From: Paenalicyclobacillus mengziensis
GTDB taxonomy: Bacteria; Bacillota; Bacilli; Alicyclobacillales; Alicyclobacillaceae
DNA: 64,000 bases
Assembly: GCF_017298635.1 (NCBI RefSeq)
Contig: NZ_CP071182.1
Location: 2,480,001 to 2,544,000, forward strand
Reading direction: 5' to 3'
In this document: positions 55,226-63,901 of the stretch, piece by piece
Layout: each line of letters begins with the position of its first letter
Numbering within the stretch: position 1 is the stretch's first letter
Translations under genes and position numbers: made by a program
The notes under the pieces: generated by a model
The model's input: the letters and a program-made list of their open reading frames with translations, nothing else
Told to the model about the DNA's origin: nothing
Databases searched by the model: none

Positions 55226-57285
55226 ACCAATTACTCGGAGGCCGCTACGATCTCCAGGAGCAGATTGGCAGCGGTGGAATGGCTGTGGTTTATCGTGCGG
55301 TGGACACAATGCTCGGCCGTCAGGTGGCAGTCAAAATGCTGCGTGCCCAGTTTGCCGGTGACGAGGAGTTTGTTGCCCGCTTTCGGCGTGAAGCACAATC
55401 TGCGGCGAGTTTGTCGCACCCGAACATTGTGAACCTGTACGATGTCGGCGTCACAGCATCGAATGATTATTACATCGTTATGGAGTATGTCGACGGACCA
55501 ACCTTAAAGGACCTGATTCGCGAGCGCGGCCCGCTCTCGGTCAAGGAGTCACTCGACATTACCACACAGATCTGTGACGCGCTTGAACACGCGCATGCCA
55601 GGCAGATAGTGCACCAGGACATCAAGCCGCACAACATTTTGCTGACCCAGTCTGGTCATGTCAAGGTCACTGATTTTGGCATTGCGCGCGCCATCACAGG
55701 CAACACCATTACGCTTCACCACGACCACTCGGTGCTTGGGTCTGTTCACTATTTTTCACCTGAACAAGCGCGAGGGGCGCCGACAGATGCAAAGAGCGAC
55801 ATCTATTCGCTCGGTATTGTTATGTACGAAATGTTGACGAAGCGACTTCCGTTTTCTGGAGACTCTGCTGTGAGTATCGCGCTGAAGCACCTGCGCGATG
55901 ACTTTGTTGACCCTCGGGAATGGAACCCGGAGATTCCGCAGAGTGTAGAGAATATCATCCTACGCTGTCTCACCAAAGCACCTGAGGACAGGTATAGAGA
56001 CATGTCAGCGTTGAAGAATGATTTACAGGATGCACTGATTCACCCAGATGTACCGAAGTTCGCAAAACCGGCACAGGCACTTGATGAGACCATCGCGATT
56101 CCTGCGGTTGGCGCACCGAGGCCTGCAGAACCCATTGAAGAGGAAGCTGTGAACAAGAAGAAGAATAAGACCAAGAACAAAAACAAGAACAAGCCTCCGA
56201 AACGGCGCCGTTGGTGGATGCCGCTCATTTGGACTTTTGTTACCCTAGCCGTCATCGGAATCGGTGCTGCTGCAGCTTACTATGTGGTCATGGACGCCAT
56301 TCAGACGCCGAATCAAGCCTTGCCGGATGTCACGGGCAAGACGTTTGCACAGGCGGTTCAAATTCTTAAGAGTGACGGTTTTCAGGATATCAAGGAACAA
56401 AAAGGGAACAACTCAGCGAAAGCTGGCACAGTGTATCAGCAAAGCCCAGTGGGCCCGACTGAGGTGAAGCCCGGACGAACCATCACGCTCTTTGTCAGTA
56501 ACGGGCCACAGCAGGTGTTAATGCCGAATCTCGTCGGTGTGCCTTTACAGGAAGCGGTGACGACACTGACCAACAGCGGCATCGACGTGGCCTCGCAAGT
56601 GACACAACAGCCGATGAAAAACAGCACGGCTCAGGCGGGTGTCGTGGTGAACACCACACCGCAGGCGGGTACGCCCATCACGTCCACCACGCAAATTGTC
56701 ATTCAGTACAGTGAAGGTCAGATGACCACTGTGCCGACTTTGGTTGGGTTGCCCCTTGACCAGGCGATTACTGCACTCAAGAACGCAAATCTTAAATACC
56801 AGGTCAATTACGCACAGTATCCGGTCCCAGATAACTATGTGTTTGCCATCACGCCGTATCATTCTGGGGACACAGTTCCGGTCGGCACGACAATCGGTTT
56901 GTCTGTGGCTCGTAACTCCAGTCCGTCAAACGGAGTTGGAAACAGTACGGGAAATACGCCGTCCAATTCCACGGGGAACACGGCCAGCGGCGGAACGGTC
57001 GGAAACAGTCCGACTCAGAACACGACCGGCAATGGTGCAGCCACCACGGTGTCGCCGAAACAGGAAATTGTGAACGTCAAGGTGACGGATAACAGAGGAA
57101 AACCGATTGCAGTTCAGGTCTATAAAACGGACGCGAAGGACACCAATCAACTGATGGTGAACCAGACGATTACCAGCACCAGCGACTGGAACATCCGTGT
57201 TTTAGTGACACCGGAGCGCCCGGGACAAATTATGGTGTACGAAAATGGCAGGTTGGTACAGAACTATCCTGTGCCATACAATTAA
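55222..57285 (+). CDS. prkC: PASTA-domain Ser/Thr protein kinase PrkC
   Basis: Membrane kinase that senses muropeptides or lipid II and controls germination and wall metabolism. 687 residues: kinase domain about 10-270 (GSGGMAVVYR, Lys38, catalytic loop HQDIKPHN at 131-138, DFG at 151-153, activation loop TITLHHDHSVLGSVHY), a Lys/Asn-rich juxtamembrane stretch (about 310-330), one membrane helix (about 333-355), three PASTA repeats (about 365-575), a Ser/Asn/Gly/Thr linker and a C-terminal beta domain. The HRD arginine is replaced by Gln132 (codon 55615-55617), so it is formally a non-RD kinase. Coupled to prpC. Confidence 0.95.
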   Translation: MNQLLGGRYDLQEQIGSGGMAVVYRAVDTMLGRQVAVKMLRAQFAGDEEFVARFRREAQSAASLSHPNIVNLYDVGVTASNDYYIVMEYVDGPTLKDLIRERGPLSVKESLDITTQICDALEHAHARQIVHQDIKPHNILLTQSGHVKVTDFGIARAITGNTITLHHDHSVLGSVHYFSPEQARGAPTDAKSDIYSLGIVMYEMLTKRLPFSGDSAVSIALKHLRDDFVDPREWNPEIPQSVENIILRCLTKAPEDRYRDMSALKNDLQDALIHPDVPKFAKPAQALDETIAIPAVGAPRPAEPIEEEAVNKKKNKTKNKNKNKPPKRRRWWMPLIWTFVTLAVIGIGAAAAYYVVMDAIQTPNQALPDVTGKTFAQAVQILKSDGFQDIKEQKGNNSAKAGTVYQQSPVGPTEVKPGRTITLFVSNGPQQVLMPNLVGVPLQEAVTTLTNSGIDVASQVTQQPMKNSTAQAGVVVNTTPQAGTPITSTTQIVIQYSEGQMTTVPTLVGLPLDQAITALKNANLKYQVNYAQYPVPDNYVFAITPYHSGDTVPVGTTIGLSVARNSSPSNGVGNSTGNTPSNSTGNTASGGTVGNSPTQNTTGNGAATTVSPKQEIVNVKVTDNRGKPIAVQVYKTDAKDTNQLMVNQTITSTSDWNIRVLVTPERPGQIMVYENGRLVQNYPVPYN

Positions 57286-57315
57286 TCGAACTGTCTGCAG
57301 AAGGGAGGGTTGGCA

Positions 57316-58191
57316 ATGGGAGAGGGCGTCGTCACTCGTGTGTTAGCTGGCTTCTTTGATGTGGCGGCCGGCAATGAGGTGTATCGCTGCCGGGCAAGAG
57401 GTGTGTTTCGAAAACGGAAAACCACGGTCCTGGTTGGGGACAGAGTCGTGTATCAAGCCACGGGGCCAAGCGAGGGCTGGATAGAGGAAGTTCTGCCAAG
57501 ACAGACAGAGCTCGTGCGCCCACCGATTGCCAACGTATCCCAGGCTGTTTTGGTTTTTTCCGCGGTAAATCCTGAGTTTCAGTCGTATTTGCTGGACAAA
57601 GCCCTTGTCGTTGTGTCAGAGGCGCAACTCGAAAAACTGATTGTCATCTCGAAAATGGATTTGGTATCTCCATCGGCTTTAGATGCCTTGATTGCTCCTT
57701 ATTTAAAGGCGGATTACCAAGTCATACCGGTTTCGACCAAGACTGGAACAGGTGTAAGTAAAGTGAAGTCGGCCCTCCAAGGGCATACGAGTGTGTTTGT
57801 CGGTCCTTCGGGCGTCGGCAAGTCGTCACTCGGTAATGCACTTTCACCGGCATTGGGACTAAAAATGGGAGAAATTAGCGAAAAAATGGGAAGAGGTAAA
57901 CACACGACCCGGCATACAGAGTTATTCTTGATTGATACCGATACCTATGTCGCGGATGCAGCTGGCTTCAGCCAACTGCAAGTGGATGTTCGGTCCGAAG
58001 ACCTGCGCTTGTTCTTCCCTGAGTTCGCGTTGTTCTCTTTAGACTGCCCGTACCGAGGCTGCCTCCATGTAGAGGAAGAAGAGTGTGGAGTCAAACAGGC
58101 GGTTCGGATGAACCAGATTTCTGCTTTGCGCTATGAGAACTATTGTCAACTCTATGATGAAGTGCGTCACCGGGAGGAGACGAGGTATTGA
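57316..58191 (+). CDS. rsgA: Ribosome small-subunit GTPase RsgA (YloQ/CpgA)
   Basis: Circularly permuted GTPase assisting late 30S assembly. 291 residues: N-terminal OB-fold, then permuted G motifs with SKMDL (G4) before GPSGVGKSSLGNAL (G1) and DAAGF (G3), and a C-terminal zinc-binding region CPYRGCLHVEEEECGV. ATG 57316 is used since AGGGAGGG lies 6 nt upstream. It overlaps rpe by 4 nt. Position after prkC as in B. subtilis. Confidence 0.94.
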   Translation: MGEGVVTRVLAGFFDVAAGNEVYRCRARGVFRKRKTTVLVGDRVVYQATGPSEGWIEEVLPRQTELVRPPIANVSQAVLVFSAVNPEFQSYLLDKALVVVSEAQLEKLIVISKMDLVSPSALDALIAPYLKADYQVIPVSTKTGTGVSKVKSALQGHTSVFVGPSGVGKSSLGNALSPALGLKMGEISEKMGRGKHTTRHTELFLIDTDTYVADAAGFSQLQVDVRSEDLRLFFPEFALFSLDCPYRGCLHVEEEECGVKQAVRMNQISALRYENYCQLYDEVRHREETRY

Positions 58192-58847
58192 ATACATACA
58201 TCGCGCCATCGATTCTTGCTGCGGATTTTGGCAAGCTTGTTGCGGAGGTTTCGGAAGTACTCGAAGGCGGAGCGGATTGGATCCATATCGATGTCATGGA
58301 TGGGCACTTTGTGCCGAACCTATCCATGGGGCCGATTGTCGTTTCAGCACTGCGAAGAGAGTTTTCCTGTCATCTGGATGTGCATCTGATGGTAGAGGCT
58401 CCGGAACGGTGGACAGAGACGTTTATTCAGAACGGTGCTGACAGTGTTTCCGTCCATGCGGAGGCAACACCCCATATTCACCGGGCACTATCCGCCATTC
58501 AAGCCAGTGGTGTAAAGGCAGGACTTGCGCTCAATCCTGGAACCCCCGTTGATGTCGTGAAGCAGGTGGTATCTGTGACGGACATGCTCCTCTTGATGAC
58601 CGTGAATCCAGGCTTCGGTGGACAATCATTCATCGCAGAGAGCCTCGGTAAAGTACGTGTTGCTCGCCAATTGCTTGCGGAACTCGGGAAGCCCGATATG
58701 CTAATAGAAGTCGATGGTGGTGTTGACGCGAGTAACATTGGTGAGTTAGCGCAGGCAGGAGCAAACGTGTTTGTTGCCGGATCGTCCGTCTTTTCTGCTG
58801 CCAATCGCAGAGATGCAGTCTTGAAGTTGCGCACGACTGCAAAGTAA
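58188..58847 (+). CDS. rpe: Ribulose-phosphate 3-epimerase
   Basis: Pentose phosphate pathway enzyme interconverting ribulose 5-phosphate and xylulose 5-phosphate. TIM barrel of 219 residues with APSILAADFG, the metal-binding WIHIDVMDGHFVPN, LDVHLMVEAPE, MTVNPGFGGQSFI and EVDGGVDASN motifs. TTG 58188 overlaps the rsgA stop and has GGGAGGAG upstream. In B. subtilis thiN follows; here spoVM follows after 178 bp, a gap holding a small stem-loop (58965-58983) without a T-run. Confidence 0.95.
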   Translation: MNTYIAPSILAADFGKLVAEVSEVLEGGADWIHIDVMDGHFVPNLSMGPIVVSALRREFSCHLDVHLMVEAPERWTETFIQNGADSVSVHAEATPHIHRALSAIQASGVKAGLALNPGTPVDVVKQVVSVTDMLLLMTVNPGFGGQSFIAESLGKVRVARQLLAELGKPDMLIEVDGGVDASNIGELAQAGANVFVAGSSVFSAANRRDAVLKLRTTAK

Positions 58848-59025
58848 GTGTCTTTTCGACAATTGACGCTAGTTTGGCGCGCTAAATTCCCTTGTCCGAC
58901 AAAAGAATTGTCTCCTGCAGGAATGAAACACGGTTCAGTGCTGTAGGAATATATATAGATATCGATCAGGCGAAGGCCCTGATACCTTACGGATCTGTGT
59001 TCACCTGACAAGGGAGGGGACTGCA

Positions 59026-59106
59026 TTGAAATTCTACACGATTAAGTTGCCCAAATTCCTGGGAGGAATTGTGAAAGCGTGTATTGGGGTATTCTCGAAA
59101 GACTAG
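59026..59106 (+). CDS. spoVM: Stage V sporulation protein M (SpoVM), 26 residues
   Basis: Tiny amphipathic-helix peptide that recognises the convex forespore membrane and anchors SpoIVA, starting the spore coat basement layer. The frame runs from TTG 59026 to TAG 59106 with AGGGAGGGGA just upstream. The product begins KFYTIKLPKFLGGIVKA after Met and ends FSKD; it has the same 26-residue length as B. subtilis SpoVM and keeps the Pro9 known to matter for localisation. It lies between rpe and rpmB, its place in B. subtilis. It is too short for normal ORF cut-offs. Confidence 0.95.
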   Translation: MKFYTIKLPKFLGGIVKACIGVFSKD

Positions 59107-59227
59107 TGACCGAAACCCGTACTTATACTCGTCAAGGCCTTGTCACAATCCGTGCAGCCCATCTGCAACTTTCTCTGCATTCGATGCATCCTTGTCGTCC
59201 CTGCTCTCGAAGCGTCTGCAGGATCAG

Positions 59228-59254
59228 AAAAAAGCACCCCATCGGTGCTTTTTT
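59228..59254. terminator. Bidirectional terminator between spoVM and rpmB
   Basis: AAAAAAGCACC (59228-59238), loop CCATC, GGTGCTTTTTT (59244-59254): a perfect 11-bp stem flanked by A and T runs, able to end transcripts from both sides (spoVM rightward, rpmB leftward). Confidence 0.9.
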
Positions 59255-59340
59255 CTCTATCGGCATATGCCTGCGAGCGAGCAGGTTCGATGATTCGATG
59301 TCCTTTTGAGACAACGGAAGCGCTCACCGTACCAATTGAA

Positions 59341-59532
59341 TCAAACGGCACGCTGCACTTTGCCTGCCTTCAGACAGCGTGTGCATACTTTCATGCGCTT
59401 TACCGTACCATTCACGTTCACTCGAACCGACTGAATGTTGGGAAGCCAACGGCGCCGAGTCTTGTTTTCCGCGTGGCTGACCAGGTTGCCGGTTTGCGGT
59501 TGCTTACCGCATACATCGCAACGTCTTGCCAT
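59341..59532 (-). CDS. rpmB: 50S ribosomal protein L28
   Basis: Large-subunit ribosomal protein, 63 residues. [16 protein letters not shown] and the C-terminal [10 protein letters not shown] show two CxxC pairs, the zinc-binding form of L28. ATG 59532 has AAGGGGGTG upstream; a GTG at 59541 is in frame but within the spacer. Transcribed opposite to the flanking genes, as in B. subtilis. Confidence 0.95.
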   Translation of the reverse strand: MARRCDVCGKQPQTGNLVSHAENKTRRRWLPNIQSVRVNVNGTVKRMKVCTRCLKAGKVQRAV

Positions 59533-59592
59533 TCGCCGCACCCCCTTTAAGGCTCATCTGTCACTGCATGTGCGTATCAGCCTGACTGATGT

Positions 59593-59622
59593 ATTCTAGC
59601 ATAGTCCAAATCAAGGGTGCAA
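59593..59622 (-). promoter_or_regulatory. Candidate promoter for rpmB
   Basis: On the minus strand, TTGCAC (59622-59617), 18-bp spacer, and TAGAAT (59598-59593) with an extended TGn just before it. It lies about 60 bp upstream of the rpmB ATG. Confidence 0.4.
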
Positions 59623-59661
59623 CCAGCTCTTTTAGACGCTTTTTCTGCGTTTTGGCTGATT

Positions 59662-59689
59662 TTGCCGTGTCGGCATGGTATAGTACAAT
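59662..59689 (+). promoter_or_regulatory. Candidate SigA promoter for yloU-yloV
   Basis: TTGCCG (59662-59667), 16-bp spacer, TACAAT (59684-59689), 33 bp before the yloU ATG. Confidence 0.45.
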
Positions 59690-59722
59690 TGCACGAAAGT
59701 AGCCGATACGGGGGGGGCCCTC

Positions 59723-60088
59723 ATGCCGAAAACGATGGACACGCCGCATGGGAACATTGTTATTGAGGAGGACGTGATTGCGACAATTTGCGGATTGGCC
59801 GCAATGGACTGTTATGGACTCGTCGGCATGGCGTCGAGGAAGCAAGTGAAGGATAGTCTCAGCGAATTGCTGGGAAGAGACAACCCCGGGCGAGGGGTCG
59901 AGGTGCGAATCAACGGCGATGAGGTATCCGCAGACCTTTATATCATCGTTAGTTACGGGACAAACATCTACGAAGTCGCACAAAATGTACGGGACAAAGT
60001 CAGATATGTACTCGGACAGACAACGGGTATTGAAGTAAACCGAGTGAACATCTTTGTGCAGGGTGTGCGGATATCGGGCCAAAAGTGA
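59723..60088 (+). CDS. yloU: Asp23/Gls24 family protein YloU
   Basis: A 121-residue protein of the Asp23/DUF322 family with the recognisable start GNIVIEEDVIATICGLAAMDCYGLVGMA and C-terminal VNRVNIFVQGVRI. The family includes membrane-associated envelope stress proteins in staphylococci; the role of YloU is not settled. ATG 59723 follows a run of G. It is paired with yloV 29 bp downstream, the usual arrangement in Firmicutes. Confidence 0.92.
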   Translation: MPKTMDTPHGNIVIEEDVIATICGLAAMDCYGLVGMASRKQVKDSLSELLGRDNPGRGVEVRINGDEVSADLYIIVSYGTNIYEVAQNVRDKVRYVLGQTTGIEVNRVNIFVQGVRISGQK

Positions 60089-60117
60089 CAAGCGGCCTGA
60101 AATGAAGGAGGACACCC

Positions 60118-61788
60118 ATGTCAGTGGATGCTCTTTTAAATGAGAATCAATTTGTCGATATGTTCCGCGCGGGCCACGCAAGTCTGAAACGGCGTGTTGC
60201 TGTGGTCAATGGACTCAATGTGTTTCCGGTGCCCGACGGAGATACTGGCACAAACATGGAGTTATCCCTCGCATCAGGCCTTCGAAGTATGGATGTTGTG
60301 AAAGGACGGGGACTTCGAGCGATACTGGAATCTCTGTCTACAGGGCTGTTGATGGGGGCAAGAGGTAACTCAGGTGTCATTCTCTCCCAGTTGTTGCGGG
60401 GGTTCACAAAGATACAGGTTTCCGGAGAAACCCTGGATGTTTCTGCCTTCTCACAGGCGCTCAGCGAGGGTGTGCAGATTGCCTACCAGGCCGTCGCGAA
60501 ACCGGTCGAAGGAACGATTTTGACTGTGGCCAAGGAAGCTGCCATGGCGGGTAAGAAAGCGGCAAGAACGGAACCCAATTTTGGCCGCTTTCTGTCGATT
60601 GTTGTCGATGCCGCCCAGGCTGCGCTGGACAAGACGCCTCAGCTATTGCCAGTACTGCGCAACGCCGGCGTCGTTGATTCTGGCGGCCAAGGGCTCGTAT
60701 TCATGCTCGAAGGATTTCGCGATTTCGCACGTGGTGTTCATGTGAGTGATACGGATGTTGAGCAATCCATCGTTGTCCCGCAGTTGAATTTGGACGAAGT
60801 TCACCATGAAGGTGAGTATGGATACTGCACAGAGGTGTTGATTCGAGCCGAAAGTCACTCCGTCACCGTTGTCGAAAGGGCGCTTCGGGAGCAACTGGCA
60901 CAATACGGAGACTCACTCCTTGTCGTCGGTGCAGAACCGCTCGTCAAGGTTCATGTGCATACCCTGCATCCTGGCAGGGTGATGGAAGATGCACTCCAGT
61001 ATGGGCCGCTGGTAAAAATCAAGGTAGACAACATGACAGAGCAATTCGAGACAGCGCACGGTGCTGAGACCGAAATAGGTGTATTTGCGTCAACAGACGG
61101 GGTCACTGATGAAGTGATTGTTGACGGACCAGCACTCGTCGCCGTGGCAGCGGGTGACGGAATTGTTCGAACTCTGTCCAGCATTGGGGTCGACAAGGTG
61201 GTCGAAGGCGGACAGACGATGAATCCGAGTACCGAGGACATTGTCCAGGCTGTCCGCGCTGCATTGACCGAAACGCACAAAAAATCAGCCATCATACTGC
61301 CAAATAACAAGAATATTGTCATGGCAGCTGAACAAGCGCAACAGGTTCTTGGCGACAATGTTTATGTGGTTCCGACCGTTGATATACCGCAGGGAATGGC
61401 TGCAGCGCTCGCCTTCCTTCCTGGAAAGGACCTCGGTGAAAATATCGCACGTATGAAAGCAGCGGCCGAGACGACCGTCTCCGGACAGATTGTCCGCGCC
61501 GTTCGGGATAGTATTTACGAGGACATTGAGATCCAAAAAGGTCAGTATCTGGTGTTTGTTGGCGGGTCTCTGAAGGCTGCCTATGCGTCCGCTAAAGAAG
61601 CAATACGCGGTGCGGTAGAAGCCATGTGGAATTCCGACGCACAGCTGTTAACCGTGCTCTATGGTCAGAGTCTGATTCGTGAGGAAGTTGACGATGTGCT
61701 GACCGTCGTGGCGGATTGGCACGACTTGGAAATCGAGGTACAATCGGGCGGTCAGCCTGTCTATGATTATATTCTTGCGTTGGAGTAA
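60118..61788 (+). CDS. yloV: DAK-domain kinase YloV (FakA-like)
   Basis: 556-residue protein homologous to fatty-acid kinase FakA, which phosphorylates fatty acids held by a FakB partner for phospholipid synthesis. The N-terminal DhaL-like ATP domain has NVFPVPDGDTGTNM with metal-binding aspartates and GARGNSGVILSQLLRG. A middle domain (YCTEVLIRAE) and a C-terminal DegV-like domain follow. Start ATG 60118 follows AAGGAGGA. FakB is not in the window. sdaAB-sdaAA, next in B. subtilis, are absent. Confidence 0.92.
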   Translation: MSVDALLNENQFVDMFRAGHASLKRRVAVVNGLNVFPVPDGDTGTNMELSLASGLRSMDVVKGRGLRAILESLSTGLLMGARGNSGVILSQLLRGFTKIQVSGETLDVSAFSQALSEGVQIAYQAVAKPVEGTILTVAKEAAMAGKKAARTEPNFGRFLSIVVDAAQAALDKTPQLLPVLRNAGVVDSGGQGLVFMLEGFRDFARGVHVSDTDVEQSIVVPQLNLDEVHHEGEYGYCTEVLIRAESHSVTVVERALREQLAQYGDSLLVVGAEPLVKVHVHTLHPGRVMEDALQYGPLVKIKVDNMTEQFETAHGAETEIGVFASTDGVTDEVIVDGPALVAVAAGDGIVRTLSSIGVDKVVEGGQTMNPSTEDIVQAVRAALTETHKKSAIILPNNKNIVMAAEQAQQVLGDNVYVVPTVDIPQGMAAALAFLPGKDLGENIARMKAAAETTVSGQIVRAVRDSIYEDIEIQKGQYLVFVGGSLKAAYASAKEAIRGAVEAMWNSDAQLLTVLYGQSLIREEVDDVLTVVADWHDLEIEVQSGGQPVYDYILALE

Positions 61789-61793
61789 TTGCG

Positions 61794-63830
61794 ATGATGC
61801 CGGATACACCGCTCAGTGCACTTCCAGGAGTTGGACAGGCCAAGCAGAAATGCTTGGCCCAACTCGGGTTAGAGACGGTTTGGGATTTATTACACCATTT
61901 TCCGATCCGCTATGAAGACAGGCGAATTCGTCCCATCGACGGGATCACAGAACCAAGCTCTGTAACTGTCCGCGCAGTCGTCGAAGGTACCGCATCTGTA
62001 CGTTGGCAGGGACGGCGGTCACTCGTGCGTGTCCCGATTCGGGTGGATAATCGCTACCTGTTAACGGCCCTCTGGTTTAATCAGCATTACCTGCGCGACA
62101 AGCTGACAGATGGCCGGATTTTACTAGCAAGCGGCAGGTTCGACCCGGCGAAACGGACGCTTGTCGTGTCTCATACTGAGTTTCGCAGCGGATCGGAGCT
62201 GTCCGCTGATTTTGTCCCGATTTACCGTACCACCAAGGGCATTCGCTCTCCGGAAATTGAACGACTTGAGCATAAAGCCCTTGAGCTTTACGGCAACGCC
62301 ATAGAAGAGGTGTTGCCAAGAGAGTTGGTACAAAAATACAGGCTGTGCTCTCATCTGGAAGCGCTTTGGAGCATGCACAAACCAGGAAATGAAATGGCCA
62401 GGCATCAGGCCCATCGGCGCCTGGCGTTTGAGGAGTTCTTTATTTTTCAAATGCAGCTGCAGGCATTTCGGTTGATGCGCAAGCAGACAGAGGAACGAGT
62501 GCCCTTAAACATCCCTGACGATGCATTTTACCGCTTTCGTCGGTCCTTACCGCATGCACTGACTGGCGCTCAGGAGCGCGTATGCAATGAACTGTGGGCA
62601 GACTTGAGGCAGCCTCACCCGATGGTTCGCCTCTTGCAGGGAGACGTCGGTGCCGGTAAGACGTGGGTGGCCATGTGGGCTGCGTACGCTGTGCAACAGG
62701 CCGGGGAGCAATCGGCCTTCATGGCGCCAACGGAGATTCTTGCTGAGCAGCATTTCAAGGAGGCATCGGAGCGTCTGGTTCCACTCGGCTTACATGTGGA
62801 ATTGCTGACGGGCAGTACGCCGCTTCGCGAACGGACGCGTATCAAAGATTCACTTGAAGCCGGTGAACTTGACCTTGTCATTGGGACACATGCTCTCCTG
62901 ACTGAAGACATTCAATTTGCAAAACTTGGACTTGTTGTTGTGGATGAGCAGCACCGCTTCGGTGTATCGCAACGCGAATTGCTGCGTGAAAAGGGACAAG
63001 ATGCGCACGTTCTAATGATGTCAGCCACGCCAATTCCACGGACACTCGCGTTAGCGGTTTACGGAGATCTGGACATATCGGTACTAGATGAACTTCCGGC
63101 CGGTCGTAAGCCGATTCAGACCGTAGTGGTCAAATCGCGAGATGAAGCGAAAGTCATCCTACGTGTTCGCCAACGCCTGGCGGCTGGCCGTCAAGCCTAT
63201 GTTGTCGCACCGTTAATCGAGGAGAGCGACTCGGGATTGGATGTGCTCTCGGCAACAGAATTGGAGGCCCGCTTGAAGGATGAGTTTGCGGGCTTCTCGG
63301 TCACGTTGATGCACGGTAAAATGAGTTCCGGAGATAAAGACCGCATCATGCACGCATTTGCACATGGCGACATCAATGTGCTCGTGAGCACGACGGTCAT
63401 TGAAGTTGGCATCAATGTACCGAACGCAACGGTAATGATGATATACAATGCGGAACGATTCGGACTCGCGCAACTACATCAATTGCGCGGGCGTGTGGGC
63501 CGCGGACCACACGAGAGTGTTTGCTACTTGTTTTCAGAGGCAGAGTCAAGTATGGCGAGACAGCGTCTTCAGACGCTTGTAGATTCTCAAGACGGTTTCT
63601 TCATTGCCGAACGGGACCTAGAATTGCGGGGACCGGGTGAGTTTCTCGGCGTCCGTCAAAGCGGTTTGCCGGAGTTTTCCGTAGGCGATGTGGTAAGAGA
63701 CTTGAAGGTGATGGAGGTCGCCCGTGACGAAGCTGTCAAACTGCTAAAAGAAACAGATTTCTGGCTGTTGCCGAGGTATCAACGTCTTCGTGACCAACTT
63801 TGGGCGGGTCAAGCACCACGCTACACATGA
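61794..63830 (+). CDS. recG: ATP-dependent DNA helicase RecG
   Basis: Superfamily 2 helicase that regresses stalled forks and processes Holliday junctions. 678 residues: N-terminal wedge (OB-fold) domain, Walker A GDVGAGKTWVA near residue 281, VVDEQHRFG (DEQH box), MSATPIPRTLAL, and motif VI QLRGRVGRG, then the TRG region. ATG 61794 (followed by a second ATG at 61797) lies 5 bp after the yloV stop, with GGAG inside yloV. Order yloV-recG agrees with Bacilli minus the serine dehydratase genes. Confidence 0.96.
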   Translation: MMPDTPLSALPGVGQAKQKCLAQLGLETVWDLLHHFPIRYEDRRIRPIDGITEPSSVTVRAVVEGTASVRWQGRRSLVRVPIRVDNRYLLTALWFNQHYLRDKLTDGRILLASGRFDPAKRTLVVSHTEFRSGSELSADFVPIYRTTKGIRSPEIERLEHKALELYGNAIEEVLPRELVQKYRLCSHLEALWSMHKPGNEMARHQAHRRLAFEEFFIFQMQLQAFRLMRKQTEERVPLNIPDDAFYRFRRSLPHALTGAQERVCNELWADLRQPHPMVRLLQGDVGAGKTWVAMWAAYAVQQAGEQSAFMAPTEILAEQHFKEASERLVPLGLHVELLTGSTPLRERTRIKDSLEAGELDLVIGTHALLTEDIQFAKLGLVVVDEQHRFGVSQRELLREKGQDAHVLMMSATPIPRTLALAVYGDLDISVLDELPAGRKPIQTVVVKSRDEAKVILRVRQRLAAGRQAYVVAPLIEESDSGLDVLSATELEARLKDEFAGFSVTLMHGKMSSGDKDRIMHAFAHGDINVLVSTTVIEVGINVPNATVMMIYNAERFGLAQLHQLRGRVGRGPHESVCYLFSEAESSMARQRLQTLVDSQDGFFIAERDLELRGPGEFLGVRQSGLPEFSVGDVVRDLKVMEVARDEAVKLLKETDFWLLPRYQRLRDQLWAGQAPRYT

Positions 63831-63901
63831 GTCATTGTGCCTGTTGGTTCATGATAGAATGAAGCGTGGGTTTGTTTTGCCACAATCAAGGAGTGTCGTC
63901 G

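Noticed and set aside
59132..59314. 60-codon minus-strand frame with several Cys between spoVM and rpmB
   Set aside because: It runs through the terminator hairpin and lacks an RBS and recognisable similarity.
59140..59550. 136-codon plus-strand frame over rpmB
   Set aside because: It is antisense to the well conserved L28 gene and crosses the bidirectional terminator.
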